Notes under the pieces: model-generated
What the model was told of the DNA's origin: nothing
What the model saw: the letters and a program-made list of their open reading frames with translations, nothing else
Databases searched by the model: none
Assembly (NCBI RefSeq): GCF_007097145.1
Contig: NZ_VJVZ01000007.1
Location: 62,001 to 126,000, forward strand
DNA length: 64,000 nucleotides
Origin: Flavobacterium zepuense
GTDB taxonomy: Bacteria > Bacteroidota > Bacteroidia > Flavobacteriales > Flavobacteriaceae
Direction of reading: 5' to 3'
Shown here: in pieces, positions 45,534-54,113 of the stretch
Layout of the letters: the number at the start of each line of letters is the position of its first letter
Position numbering within the stretch: the first letter of the stretch is position 1
Position numbers and translations under genes: made by a program

Positions 45534-48323
45534 TCAGTCCTTTAAAAAATTTACCGGTGTAATGGTTACAGTACCTCCCAGTCCTGAAGGCTGTACCTCC
45601 CAATTTGAAGCATCAAAACTTTCGTATTTAATGTTTACAAAGTTTATTTCGTGGTATTTTCTCCACTCCAGTTTATTTTGATCCATGTAGCGAATACGGT
45701 TAGCCATAAGGTTGCGCACTTCAATTTCTATGGTGTTTTCGCCTTTTTTTAAATAGTTGCCGATGCTCAGCTTATACGGAACACTCCACACAAGGCCGGC
45801 ATCTTTACCGTTTACCGTAACCCTGGCGCTTTCATATAACTGATCCAGCTGTAATACATAGTCATCGGCATTTTTACGCTCTACTTTAAATATAGTAGTA
45901 TACGTAGCTGACCCAGAGAATAATTGTGTTGCTACATCATCGGTAAAATCGGTCCAGGGTTGTAGCGTTTTCATGGTTTTATCTGAAGGCACAACCGGCC
46001 CACCGTTATTAAAATGCAGTTTCCAGGCATTATTTAACACGATTGGATTTGCATCTTTATCGTGATAATTCCATTTATCTTTAGCATTACCTAACTCATT
46101 TAACGCTTTTACAAATATAGCCTCACCCGGCTCTAATTGCAGCTTTACGCTTATGTTATTTTTTTGTGCGGTAAAACTGCCCACACCCGTTTTACCCGTT
46201 TGCGGATCTAACAGTACCACGCTTTTTGCCGATGTATTTAAAGCAACAAGTCCGTCAATTTTATTTGGTGTATGGTTTACAATATAATAGTATGTGCCAT
46301 TATCAATTTTACGCTTTATGAATTTTAAACCCCTGTCGGTTAATGTCTCACGGTTTATGTTGGCATAAGCCAATCCCTGCGAAATGGTATCGGTAATGAT
46401 TATTTTGCCATTGCCCAAAACAGCCTCTTTAATGCCATTGTTTTTTTGCTGTACTGTTATTGATGCTATTAAATCCTTTAGCTTGTTGCGGTTGCTTTCC
46501 AGGTTATTAAATCCGGGAACGTCTTCCGGAAACTGCTGCATTACAATAGTACAACCACTTTTTGCCAGGCGGATAATATGCTCTAACGTAGCAACCGGCA
46601 TGTATTTGGTTTTAGAAATTACCAGTACTTTATAAGCCGCGCCCTTATCTGTAACTTTTATCTGCCCGTCAACAACTTTAGCCTCTGTCAGCATTTTATC
46701 CGACGAATAATCCAAAGAATACCCAATGCTATTAAGCGTCTCGGTATTAGTGTAAAAATCTGTCGGGCACAGCCAGTTATCAATCTGGTGGATGCCAAAA
46801 GCCATATCCAGCCCTTTTGGGTTGGCCCATGTGTCATAAATTGGCCAGTATGCCAATACTTCGTTATCAGGCTCGCCGCTTTGCAATATGCTCTGGCAAC
46901 GGGTTATGTACTCGTTTAAACCTTTTAAATGAGGCCACAAACTGTTTTGAGGCACAAAATTGGTTGACGCGTAAAACAGCCATCCGGGGAAAGCCGCATT
47001 AGCAGGCGTATAAGTTGTACCGTGATAGAACACGTGGTTAATACCGCTTAAAAAAACCTGCTCAACCTCCGGCTTGCACTGCCCCCACGATGTTTTAAAA
47101 TGCTCTGTAAGCCACGTAAATGTTTCGTTAGAGGTAAGTTTTTTTCCGGTAACGTGCGCTGCAGACGATGCAAACTTCAGCACGGCAATATCCGGCTCTA
47201 CGCTTTGCACATCGGTACTGGCCCTGCGTAAACCGGGAATGTAAAAGGTTGTACTGCCAAAGGTTTCCGATTCCGGGATATCAACCAATGCGTACAGGTC
47301 TAATAAATTTCCGGGCGAACCGTGTGCCTGGTTGGTGTTCATCGATTTTTTACCGTGCGCCCAGGCCGTAAATTTTGAGGTAAAATTCTCCAGCATTAAG
47401 GCGCTCATAGTTTCCCTGTAATCGCTTTTAACGCGGGCAATTTGCTCATTACCCTCTTTTGTAACCAGATCTTTAATATACAGCCTGAGGTCGTACCCCT
47501 TTCTTTTTTGGAATTCGGTAAAAAAATCAGGCGTCCAGTTGGCACCGTATACTTCGTAACTATCATTAAAAAAAGAACGTACGCCGTGGTTAGAATTTCC
47601 AAAGGCGGTATCAAACGCCTTAAAATAGTTGCCAAGTGCAGTGTCCGAAAAATGGTCTAACGTATACCCTTCGCCCCCTGCGGCTGCCCGCTTTACCTTT
47701 TGCCCGGTCTTGCCAACAAAAAGTGCATACAGTTGCCAGTTGCCGCCTTTAGGCGACCATTGTAACGTACCATCCTGCAATACCTTATCGGTTATTACGG
47801 TTGCTTTTCCATTTTCATCATAGGCTGTTACAGCGCTTAAAAATACCCCGGGAATGCCTTTTTGCTTTTCATCGTTCATCACGATCTTTTCCTGCAATGT
47901 TTCGCCAGCCTTTAATGAATAGGTTTCAACGACCATTTTAGTGGCAGCGTCCTGTGTGCTTACCTGCGGGCCGCCAATGGGCCAGCCCGTACCTACAGAG
48001 ATATCTACCCCCATATTTAAACCAGCCGATGTTGCCACCGTATAATCCAGCACATTCATCCACTGCGGGGTGAGGTAATTTATGTATTTATCTTCATAAC
48101 CTATTGCCCCATAAATAGGCACTACCTGCGTACCGCCAAAGCCTGCATTGCTTAAGTCTTGTAGCTGGGCTTTAATGCCGCTTTCGTCTACAGCGCTGCC
48201 CATCCACCACCACCGTGTCCATGGCTTAGCTGTTTGTGTAACAGGAGGCCATTGTTCCTGAGCCTGGGCAACGGGAGTTAAGCCTAAGGCAAAAACAATG
48301 GGTAATAGTTTTTTAATGATCAT
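45534..48323 (-). CDS. GH106 alpha-L-rhamnosidase
   Basis: Releases terminal L-rhamnose from rhamnogalacturonan oligosaccharides. It has 929 residues with a signal peptide ending near residue 21 (PVAQAQ). The N-terminal catalytic region shows the GH106 signature TRWWWMGSAVDESGIKAQLQDLSNAGFGGTQVVPIYG and DISVGTGWPIGGPQV. Mid-domain segments are FNDSYEVYGANWTPDF and NQAHGSPGNLLDLYALVDIPESE, carrying conserved acidic residues. The C-terminal part has a galactose-binding-like beta-sandwich (YESARVTVNGKDAGLVWSVPYKLSI). It is periplasmic or surface. It lies 22 bp upstream of the stand-alone domain gene. Confidence 0.9.
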   Translation of the reverse strand: MIIKKLLPIVFALGLTPVAQAQEQWPPVTQTAKPWTRWWWMGSAVDESGIKAQLQDLSNAGFGGTQVVPIYGAIGYEDKYINYLTPQWMNVLDYTVATSAGLNMGVDISVGTGWPIGGPQVSTQDAATKMVVETYSLKAGETLQEKIVMNDEKQKGIPGVFLSAVTAYDENGKATVITDKVLQDGTLQWSPKGGNWQLYALFVGKTGQKVKRAAAGGEGYTLDHFSDTALGNYFKAFDTAFGNSNHGVRSFFNDSYEVYGANWTPDFFTEFQKRKGYDLRLYIKDLVTKEGNEQIARVKSDYRETMSALMLENFTSKFTAWAHGKKSMNTNQAHGSPGNLLDLYALVDIPESETFGSTTFYIPGLRRASTDVQSVEPDIAVLKFASSAAHVTGKKLTSNETFTWLTEHFKTSWGQCKPEVEQVFLSGINHVFYHGTTYTPANAAFPGWLFYASTNFVPQNSLWPHLKGLNEYITRCQSILQSGEPDNEVLAYWPIYDTWANPKGLDMAFGIHQIDNWLCPTDFYTNTETLNSIGYSLDYSSDKMLTEAKVVDGQIKVTDKGAAYKVLVISKTKYMPVATLEHIIRLAKSGCTIVMQQFPEDVPGFNNLESNRNKLKDLIASITVQQKNNGIKEAVLGNGKIIITDTISQGLAYANINRETLTDRGLKFIKRKIDNGTYYYIVNHTPNKIDGLVALNTSAKSVVLLDPQTGKTGVGSFTAQKNNISVKLQLEPGEAIFVKALNELGNAKDKWNYHDKDANPIVLNNAWKLHFNNGGPVVPSDKTMKTLQPWTDFTDDVATQLFSGSATYTTIFKVERKNADDYVLQLDQLYESARVTVNGKDAGLVWSVPYKLSIGNYLKKGENTIEIEVRNLMANRIRYMDQNKLEWRKYHEINFVNIKYESFDASNWEVQPSGLGGTVTITPVNFLKD

Positions 48324-48357
48324 TATGCTTTATTTCTGTTCAGATTTTTGTCTGAAT

Positions 48358-49692
48358 TTAATTTCCGTCGGGTTTAACTGCGCTTACAAAACCGCTTTGC
48401 GGCCAGTAAAATGTTGCAACAGGATTTGGCCTGGCCGGATTGTATTCTTTTACGTTCTTTCGGATGTATTTTGCCAGCGGCAGCTTTTGCTCACGAATAC
48501 TACTTACTACACAACTTGCCAGCTCGTAAGCACCATAAGGATTAAAGTGGGTATTATCCTCCAAGGTTTTGGTTTGGTTAGGATAGGTATTGGCAGGATA
48601 ATGCACAAATGCCTTTACCGACTGTTCTTTACCAAGGGTTTCATACAATGTTTTGCTCATGGCGCTCAGGTCTATCAATGCTACATTTTCTTCTTTGGCA
48701 GCTTGCCTCATACCCTCAGGATAATCTAAGAGCGTATTTACAATATGCCCCTGTTCATCAAAATTCCTGCGCTGTGTAGAGGTTACCAGCACCGGTATCA
48801 TATCCCTTTTCCGGGCTTCGGCAATCCAATTTTTTAATGTTTCCTTAAACGTGGTAAACGCATCCAGGTGGTTGGGCCCGGGTTTTTGATCGTTATGCGT
48901 AAATTCTATAAAAAGGTAGTCGCCGGGTTTAGCCATGCTCCATATTTTTTCGAACCTGTTTTCGTTTTCAAAAGCCTTAAGGGTTTCGCCACTCTCGGCA
49001 TAATTGGCCACAGCCACTTTAGATGGAATAAGGAATGCCGGGAACATTTGGCCCCACGACGCATACGGGTCTTCCGGCTGGTCTACCACGGTCGAATCGC
49101 CTGCCAAAAAAATAGTGGCTGCCGATTTATTCGGCGTAATTTCTATAGCACATATTTTAGGGAGCGAATCGTTAAACTCAAGCGTTAATACATTATCCCA
49201 ATGCAGGTAGTTTTTTTCGCGAGGTTTTACGTGAACTTTATCAATTACGTTACCTTTACCGTCCCTGATAAGGCTATCCCTCACATGAACGGTAAATGTT
49301 CTTTCAACCGTTTCGCCTTGTTTTGTAGTTACCTGAGGTAGCATAAGCCTCCTGCATTCGGCACGTACACTTGTTGCCGATGTACCTTTTGTATCGCCTA
49401 ACACTACTTTTACATCATAATTACCCTCCGGCAGTTTTACCGAAAAATAAAACGGACCCTTACCTGTAATGTAGTCACCCTTTAATGCCGAACTGTCATT
49501 TTCAACCGATTTTATTTTTGAGTCGAAATCGAATCCATAGCCGGTTTGGGAAGTGTATTTAGTTTCAGGCATTACCTGCGTATATCCTTTCTCTACCTTA
49601 CCCGACCCGAAGTCAAACTTAAAAGACGTTTGCTGGGCCTCCGTAAAGAGCGAAAAAAGTAATGTTAGTATGATAAAAAAGTAATGCTTCAT
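48358..49692 (-). CDS. Two-domain rhamnogalacturonan acetylesterase (CE12-like)
   Basis: Starts at MKHYFFIILTLLFS (ATG at 49692): AGGAGG lies 8 nt upstream of this codon, whereas it is only 2 nt from the ATG at 49698. The 444-residue protein has a signal peptide, then a galactose-binding-like N-terminal domain (about residues 20-180) that begins FKFDFGSGKVEKGYTQV, then an SGNH esterase with LAGDSTVVDQ (Ser near residue 200), FIEFTHNDQKPGP and HFNPYGAYELAS (His). The domain order matches two-domain CE12 enzymes. It probably deacetylates differently placed or longer backbone fragments than the single-domain enzyme. Confidence 0.88.
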   Translation of the reverse strand: MKHYFFIILTLLFSLFTEAQQTSFKFDFGSGKVEKGYTQVMPETKYTSQTGYGFDFDSKIKSVENDSSALKGDYITGKGPFYFSVKLPEGNYDVKVVLGDTKGTSATSVRAECRRLMLPQVTTKQGETVERTFTVHVRDSLIRDGKGNVIDKVHVKPREKNYLHWDNVLTLEFNDSLPKICAIEITPNKSAATIFLAGDSTVVDQPEDPYASWGQMFPAFLIPSKVAVANYAESGETLKAFENENRFEKIWSMAKPGDYLFIEFTHNDQKPGPNHLDAFTTFKETLKNWIAEARKRDMIPVLVTSTQRRNFDEQGHIVNTLLDYPEGMRQAAKEENVALIDLSAMSKTLYETLGKEQSVKAFVHYPANTYPNQTKTLEDNTHFNPYGAYELASCVVSSIREQKLPLAKYIRKNVKEYNPARPNPVATFYWPQSGFVSAVKPDGN

Positions 49693-49705
49693 GGTCATTC
49701 CCTCC

Positions 49706-51070
49706 TTAGTCTTTATAGTATTGTATAGCGCTGTCGTTAATTTTTATCTTGCTGGCATTTACCAGGCTAATGATCTCAGCACCGGCCATAAGTACCGGCC
49801 CATAACCGTGTGCAGCATAATTGTTAACCGGGCGGTAATAATAAAATGCAGGGTCAAAGCCCATGCCTGTGCCTACGCACGTGCCTTCTACCTCGCCTTT
49901 AGCATTTACTTTAGTGCTAACCGCATTCCACCCTAAAAGTGCCATAGGGCTGTACGCCTGGGCATCAAGCCAGCCTTGGTTAATTCCGCGGGCTATGCAA
50001 TAGGTGTATATTGCTGTAGCCGAAGTTTCAAGGTACGAATCGTTCCTGTCCAGCAACTGGTGCCAAAACCCGGTACCTGACTGATAGGAAGCCAGCCCCT
50101 TTGCATGTGCCTGAAACTGGGCCAGTACAAAAGGCCTGTCAGGATGGTTGGCAGGCAGCACATCTAACAATTCTACAGCAGTTAAAAATGCCCAGCCGTT
50201 TGCCCTTGCCCAATGAAATTGTGGGTGAGGGTCCATACCCTCTATCCAGCCGTGCATGTAAATGCCTTTTTGTGCATTAAACATACGCGGAACAAACTGT
50301 TTAAATTGCTTAACGGCATCATCAAGGTAGCTTTTATTGCCTGTAAGCTGGCTTAATTGTGCAAGTGCCGGGATGCCCATATACATATCGTCGAGCCAAA
50401 GCGAGTTTTTTAGCGGACGCAGCCTTGCCAGTGTACCATCGCTAAGGCGGTGCTCTTTATTGGTTATAAAATCGGCGTACACATCTATTGTGGGTTTAAG
50501 GTTAGCCTCGCTGGCATTACCCGTTTTAATAGCTTTTATCATTGCGGCACAAATTGCCCCGCAATCATCAAGGGCATGCGGCTCTATTGAACCGCGGAAC
50601 GGATAGCTCTTATCGGTGATTTTACCATCGGCTAAAGCCTTTTTTACTGCCGGTATCCAGGTACCCATAAAGCTAAATCGATTGCGGACATAGTCGGAAT
50701 ACCGCTTATCCCCAGTGCTTTTGGCAACGCTTAACATGGCGCCATACGTAACACCCCATTCGTAGCTGTTAAGGCGGTAACTGCCTTGTTTTAGCTCCAC
50801 AGAGTTATCCAGTTTTTTTGTATCTGTAAAAGTCTTCCCGTCTTTTTTATTGATCATTTCATACGGTGTTTCAGCATCCAGATAGGTAAATACACGGTCT
50901 AATACAGCTTTAACCTGTTCAGCTTTAGGAGCTTCGTAGGGCATTGGGTAATCCGGTTTTAAAAGGTGCAGCGGCGAGGTAACATCGTTACCTTTTTTAT
51001 CGGTGTATTGTGCCGATGCAGTAAAGCTCCCCACACAAAGCAACGGTAATATGTAGTATATTTTCTTCAT
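49706..51070 (-). CDS. GH105 unsaturated rhamnogalacturonyl hydrolase (second copy)
   Basis: A 454-residue exported (alpha/alpha)6-barrel protein with a signal peptide ending near residue 20 (TASAQ). The family features are EWGVTYGAMLSVAKSTGD, LKNSLWLDDMYMGIPALAQL with the catalytic-region Asp pair, FHWARANGWAFLTAVELLDVLP and LDRNDSYLETSATAIYTYCIARGINQGWL. It is longer than the other two GH105 proteins owing to N-terminal and mid-barrel additions, so it may prefer another oligosaccharide. It sits between the GH2 and CE12 genes with gaps under 35 bp. Confidence 0.9.
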   Translation of the reverse strand: MKKIYYILPLLCVGSFTASAQYTDKKGNDVTSPLHLLKPDYPMPYEAPKAEQVKAVLDRVFTYLDAETPYEMINKKDGKTFTDTKKLDNSVELKQGSYRLNSYEWGVTYGAMLSVAKSTGDKRYSDYVRNRFSFMGTWIPAVKKALADGKITDKSYPFRGSIEPHALDDCGAICAAMIKAIKTGNASEANLKPTIDVYADFITNKEHRLSDGTLARLRPLKNSLWLDDMYMGIPALAQLSQLTGNKSYLDDAVKQFKQFVPRMFNAQKGIYMHGWIEGMDPHPQFHWARANGWAFLTAVELLDVLPANHPDRPFVLAQFQAHAKGLASYQSGTGFWHQLLDRNDSYLETSATAIYTYCIARGINQGWLDAQAYSPMALLGWNAVSTKVNAKGEVEGTCVGTGMGFDPAFYYYRPVNNYAAHGYGPVLMAGAEIISLVNASKIKINDSAIQYYKD

Positions 51071-51102
51071 GATATTATAAGATATGTGTTTGTTTTTAGT
51101 GG

Positions 51103-53952
51103 TTAATCGGTTAAAATATTTTCAGATGGCATGATAAATTGTACGTCTTTAGCATTGCTTTCGGGCGAACCAAAATAAAAATGCAGCGTCCGCTTTTTTG
51201 TACCATGCAGCTTATTAAGCTCTCCTAACGGGCCAAGGGAAGCGGTATCAGTGTTGATGCCAAAAGCCAGTTTACCCGCTATTGGCGGGATTGCCTCCAA
51301 AAATGAAATGTCACCTTTAGGCAATTCCGGCTGCGGTACAGGCCCCGATAAAGCATAAAAGTCGAACAGGCGCACAAACAAATTTTCCTGCTCGGTACCC
51401 ATTAAAAATTTGCCTTCGGCAGTATCTATTTCCATCCAGGTAATATCGCTGTAATAGCCTTTAAATTCAGGATACGTCCACGCGTAACCCGTTTGCGTTG
51501 TGTTCATAATGTTGCCCCAAACGTTGTGGGTAACGCCATCCATACGGTTCTTCCAAACCCTGTACTGGCCATTGCCCAGCCATTTTGCCGAAAATACATA
51601 ACTTACAGGATAATTAAAGCTTACGCCGGAGTAGGCAAAGTCGCCTTCAGCCTGGTATTCATAGGCCAGTTCCAGCCAGCCGTTCGGTTTAAGTTTCCAC
51701 AGCACCTTCTTCATATCGCCGGAATAAGTGCATTCTACAACCTGGTTGCTGCCTTCTTTATAGGTTTTGATGTTTTGTAACGCAGCAGTACCCGAAACCA
51801 ACACCGGGCCATTGGTAAACGATATTTTCTTGCCTTTTTCGGTCACAACCAAAGCAAGCAGGCCATCTTTTTTGCTGATGGTTATCACAATTTCTTTAGC
51901 CATTAGCTCTATCGCAGTATCGGTTTCCTGAACCGCTACAGCCGATTCCTTTTCAGGTGTTTTTACAAGGGTAGCCACGAAGTCTTTATTGGATTTTATC
52001 TTCCATGTCCAGGTATATAGTTCCTTACCAAAAGGATCTATGGCACGTAATAAAAGCGCATCAGTATCTTTCCAGTTTTTAGGCAGATTAATTTTGATGT
52101 TGCCTTTTAGGGTGGGCTTAACATCGGGTGCTTTTATATCGCCTTTTTGGGATATTGTGTAGCCCAAAACGCTTTCACCCGGTTTGGCAAAGTTTACAAG
52201 CTCCCATTGTAGGGTACACTGGTTTATGTTGGTATAGTGATAACGATTCTCCACCGGTATGGTGCCTGTAAAATTATCCGGCAAAACTGCCATATCTATC
52301 TTAACCGGACTGTATATTTTTTTAATAGCGTTGTAGCAGCCCTCCTTTTCACGATGTGGCCCAAGTATACCATCCGGCGCGTTAATGCCATTGGTATCAA
52401 TACGGCCGTTGTAATCGGTTCGTACAAGGCCTTCATCCAGTAATGCCCAGATAAACCCACCGGCGCCTTTTTTAGAGTTCCAGTGCAGATCCCAAAAATC
52501 GGCTAATGAGGCTGCCCCACCGCCATCGTCCTGGGCATGTAAAAACTCCGTAACCATGTAGATATTCTCGTCTTCAAGGATTTTTTTACTGCTGTAGTAG
52601 TTTTCATAGTGGTTACAATCTATACCGCCAAAAGCATTGCCCGGCTTGTGGTGCGCATGTATAACCGGCCTGCCCGAAAGGTCGTATTGGGCATAATCAT
52701 CATCAAGGTCAAAATTATGGCCGCCCTCGTTACCATTGCTCCAGATTATTATAGAAGGATGGTTGCAATCGCGTATTACCATTTCTTTAACCAGCGGTGC
52801 TCCGGCTTTTGTACTGTAGGCTTTTTGCCATCCCGCAAGCTCGTCTAAAACATATAAGCCCAATGAATCACAATACTGTAAAAATGCTTTATCCGGCGGG
52901 TAATGCGAGCAGCGCACTGCATTCATGTTCATGCCTTTTATGATCTCTACATCCATCAGGTCGATCTTCGCATTGATTGTCCTGCCCGTTTCCGGCCACC
53001 AAACGTGGCGGTTTACGCCTTTCATTTTTACTTTAGTGCCGTTTACGTAGATGCCATCGCCTTTGCGTACTTCAATGGTCCTGAAACCAAAGCGGTCGTT
53101 AGTCTTATGAATATCCTTACCACTTTGCTTTAGCGTATAATGCACATGGTAAAGATTTGGGGTTTCGGCTGTCCAGAGCGCAGGTTTCTTAACCGAAATG
53201 TTTGCTTTTACAAGCGTATCGCCTGCTTTTAAAGGTACAGTGGCAGAGCCTACGGTTTTATTTGCTTTGTCTTTTAATTCAACCAATACTTCGCCCGTTT
53301 TCTGGATACCTTCAACATAAATATTGCTTTTAAAGCTGCCATCGGCTTTGGCATCTATAGATGTCCATGTTATATGCGTTTGTGGTGTAGCTTCAAGGTA
53401 AACCGGCCTGAATATTCCCCCAAAGATCCAGTAATCAGCTAAGCGCTCTGCGTTGTTAACAGATTGGTCGGCAGACATTTTAGATACCGTTACTTCAAGC
53501 TTATTTTCTTTACCAAACTGAACCTTATCGGTAATATCATATTTAAATCGGTAAAACGATCCCTGGTGTATGGCACCGGCTGATTTACCGTTGATCTTTA
53601 CTTCGGTATCGGTCATGGAGCCTTCAAAAACGATCGATATTTTTTGCCCTTTCCATGAATCCGGCACCATGAAGGTGTGTTTGTAGAGCCCTTTTTCATC
53701 GGCAAAACGAAAATTTTTACCATACGTGGTGTAGTCCCTGCCGTAATTGTATGCCCCAAAACCCTGCTGCTCCCAATGGCCCGGTACTTGTATAGTTGAC
53801 CATTTGCCCGCATTGCGTCCGCCGGTAACCCAAAAATCCCAGGCTACGGTGTTTTCATTATCGGTCCCTGAAAGGTACTTAACCTGTTTGGTTTGTGCCG
53901 TAACAGGTGTACCCAGGGTAATAATAAAAGCAAGGAGTAATAAAAAGCGCAT
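51103..53952 (-). CDS. GH2 beta-galactosidase
   Basis: Exported beta-galactosidase of about 949 residues; the start MRFLLLLAFIITLG (ATG at 53952) gives the signal peptide. The sugar-binding jelly roll (VPGHWEQQGFGAYNYGRDYT), Ig-like domain and TIM barrel (VNGTKVKMKGVNRHVWWPETGR) are followed by the C-terminal Bgal small-chain beta-supersandwich (GNGQYRVWKNRMDGVTHNVW). The acid/base Glu is in IIWSNGNEGGH and the nucleophile Glu in MVTEFLHAQDDGG. In this cluster it should trim galactose from galactan or arabinogalactan side chains of RG-I. The 140-bp gap before it holds two hairpins. Confidence 0.9.
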   Translation of the reverse strand: MRFLLLLAFIITLGTPVTAQTKQVKYLSGTDNENTVAWDFWVTGGRNAGKWSTIQVPGHWEQQGFGAYNYGRDYTTYGKNFRFADEKGLYKHTFMVPDSWKGQKISIVFEGSMTDTEVKINGKSAGAIHQGSFYRFKYDITDKVQFGKENKLEVTVSKMSADQSVNNAERLADYWIFGGIFRPVYLEATPQTHITWTSIDAKADGSFKSNIYVEGIQKTGEVLVELKDKANKTVGSATVPLKAGDTLVKANISVKKPALWTAETPNLYHVHYTLKQSGKDIHKTNDRFGFRTIEVRKGDGIYVNGTKVKMKGVNRHVWWPETGRTINAKIDLMDVEIIKGMNMNAVRCSHYPPDKAFLQYCDSLGLYVLDELAGWQKAYSTKAGAPLVKEMVIRDCNHPSIIIWSNGNEGGHNFDLDDDYAQYDLSGRPVIHAHHKPGNAFGGIDCNHYENYYSSKKILEDENIYMVTEFLHAQDDGGGAASLADFWDLHWNSKKGAGGFIWALLDEGLVRTDYNGRIDTNGINAPDGILGPHREKEGCYNAIKKIYSPVKIDMAVLPDNFTGTIPVENRYHYTNINQCTLQWELVNFAKPGESVLGYTISQKGDIKAPDVKPTLKGNIKINLPKNWKDTDALLLRAIDPFGKELYTWTWKIKSNKDFVATLVKTPEKESAVAVQETDTAIELMAKEIVITISKKDGLLALVVTEKGKKISFTNGPVLVSGTAALQNIKTYKEGSNQVVECTYSGDMKKVLWKLKPNGWLELAYEYQAEGDFAYSGVSFNYPVSYVFSAKWLGNGQYRVWKNRMDGVTHNVWGNIMNTTQTGYAWTYPEFKGYYSDITWMEIDTAEGKFLMGTEQENLFVRLFDFYALSGPVPQPELPKGDISFLEAIPPIAGKLAFGINTDTASLGPLGELNKLHGTKKRTLHFYFGSPESNAKDVQFIMPSENILTD

Positions 53953-54057
53953 ATAATTGGTGTGCATAATCATGGTAATAAAAAAGCTAATCTAACAAGT
54001 TAATGGTAAAGGAGTATCCCGAAGTGTCCTGTACGGAATCGTTATCGTGAATTTTTT

Positions 54058-54091
54058 AGGATATAGCTATCCTGGCCGCAGGAGTGCAGCC
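54058..54091 (-). repeat. Two consecutive hairpins between the GH42 and GH2 genes
   Basis: AGGATA/TATCCT around TAGC (54058-54073), then GGCCGCA/TGCAGCC around GGAG (54074-54091, one mismatch). No T tract follows on the minus strand beyond short runs. They lie about 105 bp upstream of the GH2 ATG. Confidence 0.5.
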
Positions 54092-54113
54092 GGGTATATT
54101 TAATGAGAGAACC

